From Shimia sp. (lineage in GTDB: Bacteria > Pseudomonadota > Alphaproteobacteria > Rhodobacterales > Rhodobacteraceae), in the NCBI RefSeq assembly GCF_022448905.1, contig NZ_JAKVCW010000002.1:186001-250000 (forward strand): a stretch of DNA of 64,000 nt, written 5' to 3'. Shown here one piece after another: positions 8,998 to 16,994 of this stretch. The translations under genes were made by a program, and so were the position numbers. The notes under the pieces are model-generated. The model worked only from the letters and a program-made list of their open reading frames with translations. It made no database searches and was not told the origin of the DNA. Position 1 is the first letter of the stretch. Every line of letters begins with the position of its first letter.

Positions 8998-9384
8998 TTA
9001 AGGCACCCCGTCCCCGGTCAACGGCGTGTCCTGACTGAAGCTGTTGACCCAGTTCCCAATGCGCCTCTCCCACAGGGAGCTCACCAACATGACCTCCCAG
9101 TCAGACTTGCCAACCCGCAGATAATCTGCGCGATAGATCAGCAACCCGCTGTCCGCCTCCGTGGCCCGAACCTGCACCTCGCTCAGCCGGTATTTCGCCA
9201 CCGTTGCGCCGCCGTCCAACTGCCCTGTGTGGGCGTCCTTTCCGGCAAAGCCATCGGGATACACCCCGATAAAATCTTCACTCAGCAACGCCCCATCCGC
9301 GTCCCCATCGCCTGTCACCAGCGCATCCCACACTTGGGTTTCCAGCGCCAACAAGGTCTCTTTCAAATCAGTCTGTTTTTCCAT
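8998..9384 (-). CDS. NTF2-like protein (DUF4440 type)
   Basis: A 128-aa protein with the alpha+beta layout of the NTF2/SnoaL fold: helix 1 (LKETLLALETQVWDALVTGD), then LLSEDFIGVYPDGFAGKDA, then beta strands VQVRATEADSGLLIYRADYL and WEVMLVSSLWERR. The conserved ligand residues that would tell an enzyme from a ligand-binding protein are not clear, so substrate and role are unknown. It lies upstream of glnE on the same strand, 60 bases away, and is divergent from the ybaK-like gene. Confidence 0.75.
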   Translation of the reverse strand: MEKQTDLKETLLALETQVWDALVTGDGDADGALLSEDFIGVYPDGFAGKDAHTGQLDGGATVAKYRLSEVQVRATEADSGLLIYRADYLRVGKSDWEVMLVSSLWERRIGNWVNSFSQDTPLTGDGVP

Positions 9385-9441
9385 GCTGGCACCCTGCGGC
9401 GCGCCATGGCAGAAATCAACCCGAGGACGAGGAGACCAACT

Positions 9442-9909
9442 ATGAGCAAAAGCCTGAAACGCGTGCGCGCCGCCTTAGAAGCCGCAGGCAAAGAGATCGA
9501 CATCCGCGAAACCGACGGCGCCCGCACCGCGCAAATGGCAGCCGACGCCGTGGGCTGCGACGTCGATCAAATCGCAAAGTCCATTGTGTTTCAAAACGCC
9601 GACACCGGAGAGGTCGTCCTGTTCCTGACCGCCGGCGGCCGCCAAGTTGACCCTCACGCCGCCGAAGCGCTCCTTGGCGCACCTTTGACCCGCGCAGATG
9701 CCACCGTGGTGCGCACACAAACCGGCTTTGCCATTGGCGGGGTCAGCCCGGTGGGCCACCTCTCCCCAATTCAAGCCTTTATGGACACGCGCCTGACTGA
9801 GTTTGCACAAATCTGGGCCGCGGCTGGCACGCCAAACCACGTATTTTGCCTCTCTCCAGAGGATTTAGAGCAGATTTCCGGGGCCAAGACCTGCACTTTT
9901 AGCACCTAA
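9442..9909 (+). CDS. YbaK/EbsC-family aminoacyl-tRNA deacylase
   Basis: A 155-aa stand-alone editing domain of the YbaK/ProX superfamily, which removes wrongly attached amino acids from tRNA (often Cys- or Ala-tRNA-Pro). The start at 9442 is supported by ACGAGGAG 7 bases upstream; the frame is open well before it, but that part is not protein-like. Family features: TAQMAADAVGCDVDQIAKSI with the conserved Lys, LFLTAGGRQVDPHA, and GGVSPVGHLSPIQ (the GxxxPxG signature). The substrate tRNA cannot be decided from sequence alone. Confidence 0.85.
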   Translation: MSKSLKRVRAALEAAGKEIDIRETDGARTAQMAADAVGCDVDQIAKSIVFQNADTGEVVLFLTAGGRQVDPHAAEALLGAPLTRADATVVRTQTGFAIGGVSPVGHLSPIQAFMDTRLTEFAQIWAAAGTPNHVFCLSPEDLEQISGAKTCTFST

Positions 9910-9963
9910 AGCAAAATTTTTCTCGACCAATTTATTCAACCAATACAGACACATAACCATCAA

Positions 9964-10040
9964 ATGTAAAAACCTTTCACATTTTCCCTTGCAATGCGCA
10001 GCCACACTCCCAATCTAGGTAATGTGAAAGCGATTTACAT
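9964..10040. promoter_or_regulatory. pair of 19-bp near-palindromic operators before the DUF2852 gene
   Basis: Two sites read atgtaaaaacctttcacat (9964-9982) and atgtgaaagcgatttacat (10022-10040). The second is nearly the reverse complement of the first (16 of 19 positions agree), and each has the half-site layout ATGT(A/G)AA-N5-TT(T/C)ACAT. Centres are 58 bp apart. They lie in the 173-bp gap before the DUF2852 gene, the second one 42 bases from its start. The arrangement looks like operators for one dimeric regulator, perhaps with looping. I do not recognise the factor. Confidence 0.6.
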
Positions 10041-10082
10041 ACCGCCTCACAGAGACACAACAGACACAACTCGGAGACAGTT

Positions 10083-10508
10083 ATGACCCCTGCCGCAACC
10101 GCCCATACCGCCGACACCCAGCACCTCAGCTGGTTTGGCAAGAGCGAGGCCTGGCTGGACAGCAAAGGCAAAGGTGCCTGGATTGCCGCCATGGTTCTTG
10201 GCTTCGTGTTCTTCTGGCCTGTTGGCCTGGCCCTTCTGTTCTACATGATCTGGAGCAAAGATATGTTCAAGAAATCCTCCCGCAACCGCAGCTGTTCTCG
10301 CCGCATGCATGTGATGGCCTCCTCCGGCAACAGCGCCTTTGACAGCTACCGCGACGAGACCCTGCGCCGTCTGGAAGACGAGCAGAAGAGCTTTGAGGAC
10401 TTCCTGGAGCGTCTGCGCGCCGCCAAAGACAAGGCAGAGTTTGACCAGTTCATGGACGAACGCGCCACCAAAGCGGCCGACGAGCGCCGTGAAACCGAAG
10501 ACGCCTAA
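10083..10508 (+). CDS. DUF2852 domain membrane protein
   Basis: A 141-aa protein. The N-terminus (residues 1-35) is polar; one clear transmembrane segment follows (AAMVLGFVFFWPVGLALLFYMI, in part); then a basic stretch (KKSSRNRSCSRRM) and a long charged coiled-coil-like helix (about 80-138: ETLRRLEDEQKSFEDFLERL). This is the layout of the DUF2852 family, widespread in Rhodobacterales and of unknown function. The positive-inside rule puts the helical tail in the cytoplasm. Start at 10083 is preceded by CGGAGACAG. The paired operator upstream suggests it is a regulated, perhaps stress-induced, gene. Confidence 0.8.
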   Translation: MTPAATAHTADTQHLSWFGKSEAWLDSKGKGAWIAAMVLGFVFFWPVGLALLFYMIWSKDMFKKSSRNRSCSRRMHVMASSGNSAFDSYRDETLRRLEDEQKSFEDFLERLRAAKDKAEFDQFMDERATKAADERRETEDA

Positions 10509-10530
10509 GCGCGCGCCTTTATGAGCAGTC

Positions 10531-10562
10531 ACGGCGCGGGAGACATCTTCCGCGCCGTTTTC
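10531..10562 (+). terminator. rho-independent terminator after the DUF2852 gene
   Basis: Perfect 9-bp stem ACGGCGCGG (10531-10539) with CCGCGCCGT (10550-10558), a 10-nt loop, followed by TTTTCT. It ends the DUF2852 transcript 22 bases after the stop, so the RDD gene probably has its own promoter. Confidence 0.75.
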
Positions 10563-10597
10563 TATACAATACCGGCCCCCACCAAAACGAGAGAGAC

Positions 10598-11047
10598 ATG
10601 AGCCACCGCAGCTTTGCCCTACCCGATCCGGACACCCAGACCGAGTTTTACGAAGACGTGACTTTCAAGCGCCTGCTGGCGTGGCTGATCGACACCGGCC
10701 TGATCTTTGTGCTCTGTGTGCTGGTGCTGCCGTTCACCGCCTTCACCGGCCTCTTCTTCTTTGGTGCGCTGTTGTTTGTGTTTGGCTTTGCCTACCGCGT
10801 GGTCACCATAGCCACCGGCTCCGCCACCTGGGGCATGCGCCTGATGTCCATCGAACTGCGTCAATCCGACGGCAGCCGTTTTGATCTCGGGTCCGCCTTC
10901 CTGCACACCTTGGGCTTCACGGTGTCCGTAATGTTCCCAATTCTGCAAATCATCTCGATTGTGCTGATGATCACCACGGACCGCAAACAAGGCCTCACCG
11001 ACCACGTCATGGGCTCCGTCGCCATCAACCGCGCCGCGCGGTACTAG
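10598..11047 (+). CDS. RDD family membrane protein
   Basis: A 149-aa integral membrane protein. The RDD signature is present as FKRLLAWLIDTGLIF (Arg then Asp in the first membrane helix, residues 23-37). Further helices are at about 38-70 and 105-125, with the family motif GSATWGMRLMSIELR between them. RDD proteins are small membrane proteins, some of them Na+/H+ exchangers or transport accessories; the role here is unknown. A GAGAGAGAC purine stretch precedes the ATG. Confidence 0.85.
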   Translation: MSHRSFALPDPDTQTEFYEDVTFKRLLAWLIDTGLIFVLCVLVLPFTAFTGLFFFGALLFVFGFAYRVVTIATGSATWGMRLMSIELRQSDGSRFDLGSAFLHTLGFTVSVMFPILQIISIVLMITTDRKQGLTDHVMGSVAINRAARY

Positions 11048-11080
11048 AACGGCTAAAACCCAAATAGTGATTACCCTGGA

Positions 11081-11101
11081 GCGGGCGCACCGGACGCCCG
11101 C
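11081..11101 (+). terminator. GC-rich hairpin after the RDD gene
   Basis: Perfect 7-bp stem GCGGGCG / CGCCCGC with a CACCGGA loop, 34 bases after the RDD stop. No T-run follows, so it may be a transcript-end stabiliser or weak terminator rather than a canonical intrinsic terminator. Confidence 0.4.
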
Positions 11102-11176
11102 TATCTACATCACGCCCGAGCCCCCGAAGCGACGTTAAACAGTCCCTCACTGGAATGGATCTCTTGAGACAAGCGA

Positions 11177-12043
11177 TCAACGGTACGGAATGCTAAACCC
11201 AAGATCTGCAAAGACCTGCGAAATCGAGATCGCATTGGACCACTGACTTTCGACGCGAAACATCCGATACCCCGCGCTTGGAACCGTACTGCCGAGCCCC
11301 CGGATATCAGGAAGCAAAACGGTAATTGGAAAAAAGCCGCGATAATTGACAGCTGTGTGCAAGTACAGCGCTTGCGCCTCATCTCGTTCATAGGCAGGTG
11401 CTGCAACAGCCCACGTCTTCTCCAAGTCATATTTGATCGACCAACTACGATCCCGGTTGCTTTCGTAAAAAGACCGCGACGCCCAATCCGACAAGTCCAA
11501 AGTCACGTCACCCGCCTTAGCTTGTCCGACGATGACCGCATTCTCTTCATGGGACCACAAATGCACCTTGGCAATGTCGTAGTCACTGCCGGCCCAAATC
11601 ACGCGGACGGCGGCAACCTGCCCGGTTTCCAGAACATGCACACACAACTGGCCACAAGAGTTGCCAATGTAGCCAAACGTGCCCAACCTATCGACTTTCT
11701 TTTGGGGCAAAACGACATCGAGCACCTTGACCTGTTCAGCAAGTGGCATGTCGGGTGCAACGTCTGCTGGCTGTAAGCCACTGACCCAGATCTTTGAAAC
11801 TGCAAATGGCCCCATCGCAAACACAACCGCCAACGTGGCCGAAATCAGCCATGCACTACGAGTTTCTCGCAAAATACCGGGCGCGAAAAAGAGCCCGTAG
11901 AAGAATCCGTTGATGCACACAATCATAACTGGGTAACCGATGAACAACGTATACAAGGCAATCATCAACGGCATCCCGGGGATGGCCGCTGCAACAGCCA
12001 CAATTCCCAACAAAAACATCAGAACAAAATATGTCTTACGCAA
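11177..12043 (-). CDS. unknown membrane protein with a C-terminal soluble domain, TTG start
   Basis: I place the start at a TTG (12043) because AGAAGGAGA lies 6 bases before it and the product then opens with a membrane segment (LRKTYFVLMFLLGIVAVAAA); no ATG in the open frame upstream has a comparable site. The 288-aa protein has two or three N-terminal helices (about 5-25, 30-62, 72-92) and then a 190-aa soluble part with two Cys close together (SCGQLCVHV) and beta-rich stretches. No family is recognised. GC content and codon choice look lower than in the neighbouring genes, which could mean recent acquisition. It is separated from dctM by a strong terminator and appears monocistronic. Confidence 0.65.
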   Translation of the reverse strand: MRKTYFVLMFLLGIVAVAAAIPGMPLMIALYTLFIGYPVMIVCINGFFYGLFFAPGILRETRSAWLISATLAVVFAMGPFAVSKIWVSGLQPADVAPDMPLAEQVKVLDVVLPQKKVDRLGTFGYIGNSCGQLCVHVLETGQVAAVRVIWAGSDYDIAKVHLWSHEENAVIVGQAKAGDVTLDLSDWASRSFYESNRDRSWSIKYDLEKTWAVAAPAYERDEAQALYLHTAVNYRGFFPITVLLPDIRGLGSTVPSAGYRMFRVESQWSNAISISQVFADLGFSIPYR

Positions 12044-12202
12044 ACCAACTCTCCTTCTGGAAAGTCCTGTTTGCACGCAGATTAAGACAATTTTAAGGAG
12101 AGCCCTGACCGCAATCAGATACCTTAAGGCGCGCAGCTTTGTCTGCTGAACAAACCATAAACGCCACGCCGCAACCGAATTCGACATACATCCCAAAACG
12201 CA

Positions 12203-12228
12203 AAACGGGGGCCAAATGGCCCCCGTTT
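12203..12228 (-). terminator. terminator of the TRAP operon
   Basis: 11-bp perfect stem AAACGGGGGCC / GGCCCCCGTTT with an AAAT loop, 25 bases past the dctM stop. On the - strand it is followed by TGCGTTTTGGG and on the + strand by CTTTTTGG, so it could work in both directions. Confidence 0.85.
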
Positions 12229-12252
12229 CTTTTTGGTCTTTTACGTCTCAGA

Positions 12253-14607
12253 TCAGTTCCCGATCAGATCCGGCAGGATCGTCACGATCGATGGCACGTA
12301 CCATAGGATCGCAAGCCCCACGACCTGGATGAGCACAAAAGGAATGATGCCCTTATAAATATGCCCGGTCGTGACCTCTCTTGGCGCCACCCCTCGCAAG
12401 TAGAAAAGCGCAAAACCAAAGGGAGGTGTCAGGAACGAGGTCTGCAGGTTCACCGCGATCATGATGGTGACCCATTTTGGATCAAAGGTACCGCCGTAGA
12501 TGACCGGGCCGACAATCGGGATCACGATGTAAATGATCTCGAGGAAGTCGAGCACAAAGCCCATCACAAACAGCACCAGCATCACGATCAGGAAAACCTT
12601 GAACTCGTTGTCAAACGACTTCAGGAATTGCTGAATGTAATGCTCGCCACCAAAGCTGATCACCACCAGGTTCAGGAGCTGCGAACCGATCAGGATGGTG
12701 AAGACCATCGAGGTCACCTTCGCGGTTTCCCGCACGATCGGCGAGAGCACCTTGCCACGGAACAGCACGAAGCAGCCGTAAAGCAGACCAAACATCGCAA
12801 ACAGATAGGTGCCTTTGGCCACGAAGAACGCAATCACGTTCTCAGTGGAGACAACTTCCTGGTTGATACGCAGGTCAAAGTTCACGCCTACAAGGATCAT
12901 GATGATCACCGCAAAGGTCGACCAGATGATGATCCCGCCGGAACGGCCCTCATCGTGCAGACGCCGGTAAGCCGCCAGCATGATCGCCCCACCGGCACCC
13001 AGCGCAGCCGCCGGTGTCGGGTTGGTGATACCACCGAGGATCGAACCCAGCACAGCAATGATCAGAACCAGCGGTGGGAAGACCACACGCAGCAGTTCGT
13101 TTTTGCCCAGCAGACCCGCGCCATAGCGCACACCGTAGAGCGTCATTGCCAGAGGGATAGCCATGTAGATCAGCGTCCAACCCGGCGTTGTCACCGGCGA
13201 GATCACCAGTGCATCCACGGCCAGAGCCAGAACAATACCAGCACCACCAATCAGCAGCGGACGGGTGTCCGCGCTTGGTGCCACACCACGTGCCGTGGTC
13301 AGGATCAGAGCCAGCAACAGGTAGCCGATGGCCAGGCCAGAACCGATTGGCGCCGCAGCCGCAATCTTCTCAACACGCAGAGCAGAGCGCTCTTCGTCAG
13401 TCAAAGCCCGCGCTTCGGCCACCCCGCCCGCTTCGTCAATCGCTGTCTGTTCAGCCACAGCCTGATCCCAGGCCAACTGACCATGCAGCTCAATCATCGA
13501 CGCTTTACACTCTTCGCCAACGTTGGTGCGCAGGCTGGCGGTTTGACCCGCATCCGAGAAGCTGTCCACGGTCACGTCCTGAGAGCCAATCACATTGACC
13601 TGTCCCAAAAGGATAACACCAGCAATCAGACCCGCAGGAACCGCGAGGAACCAAGTCAGACTCTCACCACGGGTGATGGCTTCACCGCCGCTGTCTCCCA
13701 TTTCCACCGCTGGGGCTTCTTTGGGGTTAAACAGCGCGTAGCCAAAGGCATAGAGACCATAGAGCACCGCCAGCATGATGCCGGGGATCAGCGCCGCCTG
13801 GAACAATGTCCCAACAGACACAACTGCTGGCTCACCCAAGAAGGTCAGCGCATCAGAACAGCCTGCCACCTGCGCACGGTTTTCTTGTGCAGCAGAGTAA
13901 AGGTCGCCCGCCAGCGTGCCGAGAAGAACGATCACGATAGATGGCGGAATAATCTGGCCCAGCGTACCAGACGCCGCAATCACACCGGTTGCCAGCTTCG
14001 GGTTGTACCCGTGCTTCAGCATAGTTGGCAGCGACAGCAAGCCCATGGTCACAACCGTTGCGCCCACGATACCGGTGGAGGCCGCGAGGAAAGCACCCAC
14101 AACCACAACCGACACCGCCAGACCGCCTGGCAGCGGGCCAAAGACGCGCGCCATGGTGGTCAGAAGGTCGTTTGCGATCTTGGAGCGTTCCAGCGTGATT
14201 CCCATCAAAACAAACATCACAACCGCCAACAGCGTTTCGATGGACTGACCGGCAAGCACACGCTCGTTCATCCGGTTGACCACAAAGCTGATGTTGCGGT
14301 TCATCGCCTGTTCCCAGCCGCCCGGGAACACGGATTCTGCCACACGCGGCAAATCCGGGTATCGGAAGATCGAGATTGCGTCCGCCTTCACCCCTTGCGC
14401 GATCAAGTCGGCGTACATGGTTGAGCTGGTGTCAATCGCTTGGTGAATCAGGATCCCGGCACTGTCCAGCGCCGCAATGATCCCGAAGGAGATAACCCCT
14501 GCGCCACCGATGGCAAACGCCACAGGGAAGCCGGAGAGAATGCCCCCAAAGAGGCAGAGGAAGACGATAATCAGGCCGATCTCGACCCCATCAAGTCCAA
14601 ATAGCAT
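12253..14607 (-). CDS. dctM: TRAP transporter large permease (DctM type, extended)
   Basis: A 784-aa membrane protein forming the transport channel of a tripartite ATP-independent periplasmic (TRAP) importer driven by an ion gradient. The DctM core is visible in GIVGATVVTMGLLSLPTML, QIIPPSIVIVLLGTLAGDLY, and near the end NLQTSFLTPPFGFALFYL. The usual DctM is about 430 aa; this one has an insertion between roughly residues 300 and 470, made of extra membrane helices plus a polar acidic segment with one Cys (around residue 370), as in TakM-like large subunits. It follows dctQ by 17 bases in an operon dctP-dctQ-dctM. Confidence 0.93.
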   Translation of the reverse strand: MLFGLDGVEIGLIIVFLCLFGGILSGFPVAFAIGGAGVISFGIIAALDSAGILIHQAIDTSSTMYADLIAQGVKADAISIFRYPDLPRVAESVFPGGWEQAMNRNISFVVNRMNERVLAGQSIETLLAVVMFVLMGITLERSKIANDLLTTMARVFGPLPGGLAVSVVVVGAFLAASTGIVGATVVTMGLLSLPTMLKHGYNPKLATGVIAASGTLGQIIPPSIVIVLLGTLAGDLYSAAQENRAQVAGCSDALTFLGEPAVVSVGTLFQAALIPGIMLAVLYGLYAFGYALFNPKEAPAVEMGDSGGEAITRGESLTWFLAVPAGLIAGVILLGQVNVIGSQDVTVDSFSDAGQTASLRTNVGEECKASMIELHGQLAWDQAVAEQTAIDEAGGVAEARALTDEERSALRVEKIAAAAPIGSGLAIGYLLLALILTTARGVAPSADTRPLLIGGAGIVLALAVDALVISPVTTPGWTLIYMAIPLAMTLYGVRYGAGLLGKNELLRVVFPPLVLIIAVLGSILGGITNPTPAAALGAGGAIMLAAYRRLHDEGRSGGIIIWSTFAVIIMILVGVNFDLRINQEVVSTENVIAFFVAKGTYLFAMFGLLYGCFVLFRGKVLSPIVRETAKVTSMVFTILIGSQLLNLVVISFGGEHYIQQFLKSFDNEFKVFLIVMLVLFVMGFVLDFLEIIYIVIPIVGPVIYGGTFDPKWVTIMIAVNLQTSFLTPPFGFALFYLRGVAPREVTTGHIYKGIIPFVLIQVVGLAILWYVPSIVTILPDLIGN

Positions 14608-14624
14608 TAGTTCTGCCCCTTAGA

Positions 14625-15539
14625 TCAGTGTGTGCCTTCATAGGCTTCTTCACCCTCGCCCAGCGTATCGCGGTCGAGGTATTTGCCAGCGCTGCCGGCG
14701 CCTTCTTTGAACTCGAGATACGAGCGATAGAAGAACGCAATGGACTGCAAGAAGACCATGCCGGCAAAGCAAATAAGAAGCACTTTGAAGAGGAAGTAAG
14801 CGTTGAAGCCGTTTGGAGAGAAACCGATGGTTTCCACGTTCCATTTCAGGATACGGGCCTTTTTCATCAGGATCTCAACCTTGTCGGACGCCGATACCTT
14901 CGGGGTCACAAGGTGACGCCACATGAAGAACCAGCCGTACATCCAGGTCAGAACCGCAACCGGCATCATAAACAGCAGCGAACCGAGCATATCGATCACA
15001 CGCTTTGCACGGTGGCTGATCGCGGAGTAGACAAGGTCCACGCGGACGTGGCCGCCCTGCACAAAGGTGTAGGTCGCACACATACAGACGATCATGGCGT
15101 TATACAGCTTCAGCTCTTCCGCCCACCAGCTCACGTCAAACGTCAGCCAGCTCACGCCGTAAATCAGGCTGATCTCTGGCACCGTGAAGATCCGCTGCAT
15201 AAAGACGATCACGATCTGCTGAAGAACCATCAACAGACCCGCCCACGCAAAGAAACGGCCCACCGAGTTGGCAAGACCTTCCAGAACGCGCACGCATCCC
15301 CACATGAAATTGGGTCGCGCAATACCAACCGCCGTAACGATCAGGAAAAGCGTGAACACCACAAAGAAAAACTCAACCGAGCCACCGTAGTAAACAAACC
15401 GCATCAGCGCTTGTTTGTCCTCGGTGGTCTCAAGGCCGCCAATCCAGCTCAGCCACATGCCCGGATGTGTGATCGCGTATCCCGCGTTCACAAAGGCTTG
15501 GCCAATGTTGGAAAAGAACCAGACCAGACCGTCCAGCAT
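14625..15539 (-). CDS. dctQ: TRAP transporter small permease (DctQ type)
   Basis: A 304-aa membrane protein, longer than the usual 170-200 aa DctQ, with at least four hydrophobic helices (about 42-70, 85-115, 165-185, 235-260). Family features include the WLTFDVSWWAEELKLYNAMI and FVQGGHVRVDLVYS segments, the latter being the typical DctQ GxHxRVD region. It docks the substrate-binding protein to the large permease. It is preceded by a strong hairpin in the dctP-dctQ gap and followed closely by dctM. Confidence 0.9.
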   Translation of the reverse strand: MLDGLVWFFSNIGQAFVNAGYAITHPGMWLSWIGGLETTEDKQALMRFVYYGGSVEFFFVVFTLFLIVTAVGIARPNFMWGCVRVLEGLANSVGRFFAWAGLLMVLQQIVIVFMQRIFTVPEISLIYGVSWLTFDVSWWAEELKLYNAMIVCMCATYTFVQGGHVRVDLVYSAISHRAKRVIDMLGSLLFMMPVAVLTWMYGWFFMWRHLVTPKVSASDKVEILMKKARILKWNVETIGFSPNGFNAYFLFKVLLICFAGMVFLQSIAFFYRSYLEFKEGAGSAGKYLDRDTLGEGEEAYEGTH

Positions 15540-15612
15540 TGTCCCCTCATCCCCTTATTGTTTTTGGATTTTTGACAGTGCTGCGATCCGCGCCCTGTCT
15601 GTTTTTGCAAAA

Positions 15613-15638
15613 GGCCCCCCGGAAATCACCGGGGGGCC
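15613..15638 (-). terminator. intercistronic hairpin between dctP and dctQ
   Basis: 10-bp perfect stem GGCCCCCCGG / CCGGGGGGCC with a 6-nt loop, 24 bases after the dctP stop and followed on the - strand by TTTTGCAAAAAC. Such a hairpin between a binding-protein gene and its permease genes commonly causes partial termination or protects the upstream RNA, so that more DctP than permease is made. Whether it is read through is inference. Confidence 0.75.
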
Positions 15639-15661
15639 AATTTGCTTAGCGTCTCAAGGGC

Positions 15662-16744
15662 TTAGCCCATCACGCGGTCACGCTGTGCACGGTATGTCCC
15701 TTCGGACTTAACCAGCCAGTTGGAAGACGCAGCCATGCTGGTCTCCACAGACGCGCGAATTTTTGCGAACAGTTCGTCGTCCATGTACTCGTCCATGGTC
15801 TCTTTCGCGGCTGCGCCCATTGCGTCCCATACGGAATCTGGGAATTCCAGAACCTTCACACCACCGGCTTGCAGACGCTGCAGCGCCGCACCGTTGTTGT
15901 TCAGGAACTGCGCCAGGTTCCACTGGTGGGTGGCTGCGGCGGCAGTTTCGATGATTTTCTGGTTTGCAGGGGTCAGACCTTCGAACACTTCGCGGTTGGT
16001 CGCCAGCGTCAGAGCTGCACCTGGCTCGTGGAAGCCCGCGGTGTAGTAGAACTTGGTGATTTCCTGGAAACCGGCTTTCTCGTCGGCCCACGGACCGATC
16101 CACTCGGTGCCGTCGATCGCGCCAGACGCCAGCGCCTGATACACTTCGGAACCTGGCAGGTTCTGTACGGAAGCACCCATCTTGCCGAGCGCCTGACCAC
16201 CCAGACCTGGCATACGGAACTTCAGACCTTGGAAGTCCTCTGGACCAGCAATCTCTTTGGAATACCAGCCACCAGCCTGTGCACCGGTGTTACCTGCGAT
16301 GAAGGACTTCAGGCCGAAGATTTCGCCCAGTTCGTCATGCAGTGCGTGGCCTTCGCCGTGGTAGTACCAGTTCACCAGTTCCTGTGCGGTCATGCCGAAC
16401 GGAACCGCGGTGAAGTACGCGTAACCTGGGTGCTGGCTTACGAAGTAGTAGTCAGCGGCGTGGTACATGTCAGCCTGACCAGCGGTCACAGCGTCAAATA
16501 CTTCAAACGCGCCAACCAGTTCGCCTGCGGCTTTGATGTCAACGGTCAGGTTGCCATCGGACATCGCGTTGATGGTGTCTGCTGCGTGCTGAGCCGCGTC
16601 AAACACACCCGCGAGGCCACGGCCCCAGGATGTTACCATGGTCAGAGTCTGCTTGCCGGTCGCATAAGCAGGCGCCGCCAGAGTGCTGGCCGCTGCTGCG
16701 GTACCGCCAAGTGCAGATGTTTTCAGAAAAGAACGACGATCCAT
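15662..16744 (-). CDS. dctP: TRAP transporter substrate-binding protein, TakP-like, Tat-exported
   Basis: Start at 16744 is supported by GGGAGGAAAA 7 bases upstream and by a twin-arginine signal immediately after it (MDRRSFLKTSALGGTAAAAS), giving 360 aa. The mature protein has the DctP fold with LTMVTSWGRGLAG, FEVFDAVTAGQADMYHAADY, the conserved Arg in GLKFRMPGLGGQALG, and GTEWIGPWADEKAGF. These segments resemble TakP, the 2-oxoacid binder of Rhodobacter sphaeroides, so an organic or keto acid is a reasonable guess, not a proof. It is the first gene of the importer operon and divergent from the sensor kinase at 16995. Confidence 0.92.
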   Translation of the reverse strand: MDRRSFLKTSALGGTAAAASTLAAPAYATGKQTLTMVTSWGRGLAGVFDAAQHAADTINAMSDGNLTVDIKAAGELVGAFEVFDAVTAGQADMYHAADYYFVSQHPGYAYFTAVPFGMTAQELVNWYYHGEGHALHDELGEIFGLKSFIAGNTGAQAGGWYSKEIAGPEDFQGLKFRMPGLGGQALGKMGASVQNLPGSEVYQALASGAIDGTEWIGPWADEKAGFQEITKFYYTAGFHEPGAALTLATNREVFEGLTPANQKIIETAAAATHQWNLAQFLNNNGAALQRLQAGGVKVLEFPDSVWDAMGAAAKETMDEYMDDELFAKIRASVETSMAASSNWLVKSEGTYRAQRDRVMG

Positions 16745-16994
16745 TAAGGTTTTCCTCCCAGAAATTATGTTCAGCCCGGTTCTCGCTCCAGAGAGTCCGA
16801 GCGGATCGTTGAAGTGTGGCGAGCCTAGCGGTGACCCTACGTAGAGGAAATACCCACTACCGCGTAGAAACCGACCAAATGGCAAAAAATGCTGACCAAT
16901 TCCGGCAAAAAAATTGTAAATCACGGCAACGTTAGCGCCACCGTTTTTGATTCTCTTCTATGATTCGCCCCCGATCTCTCGTAACGAATCGAAC

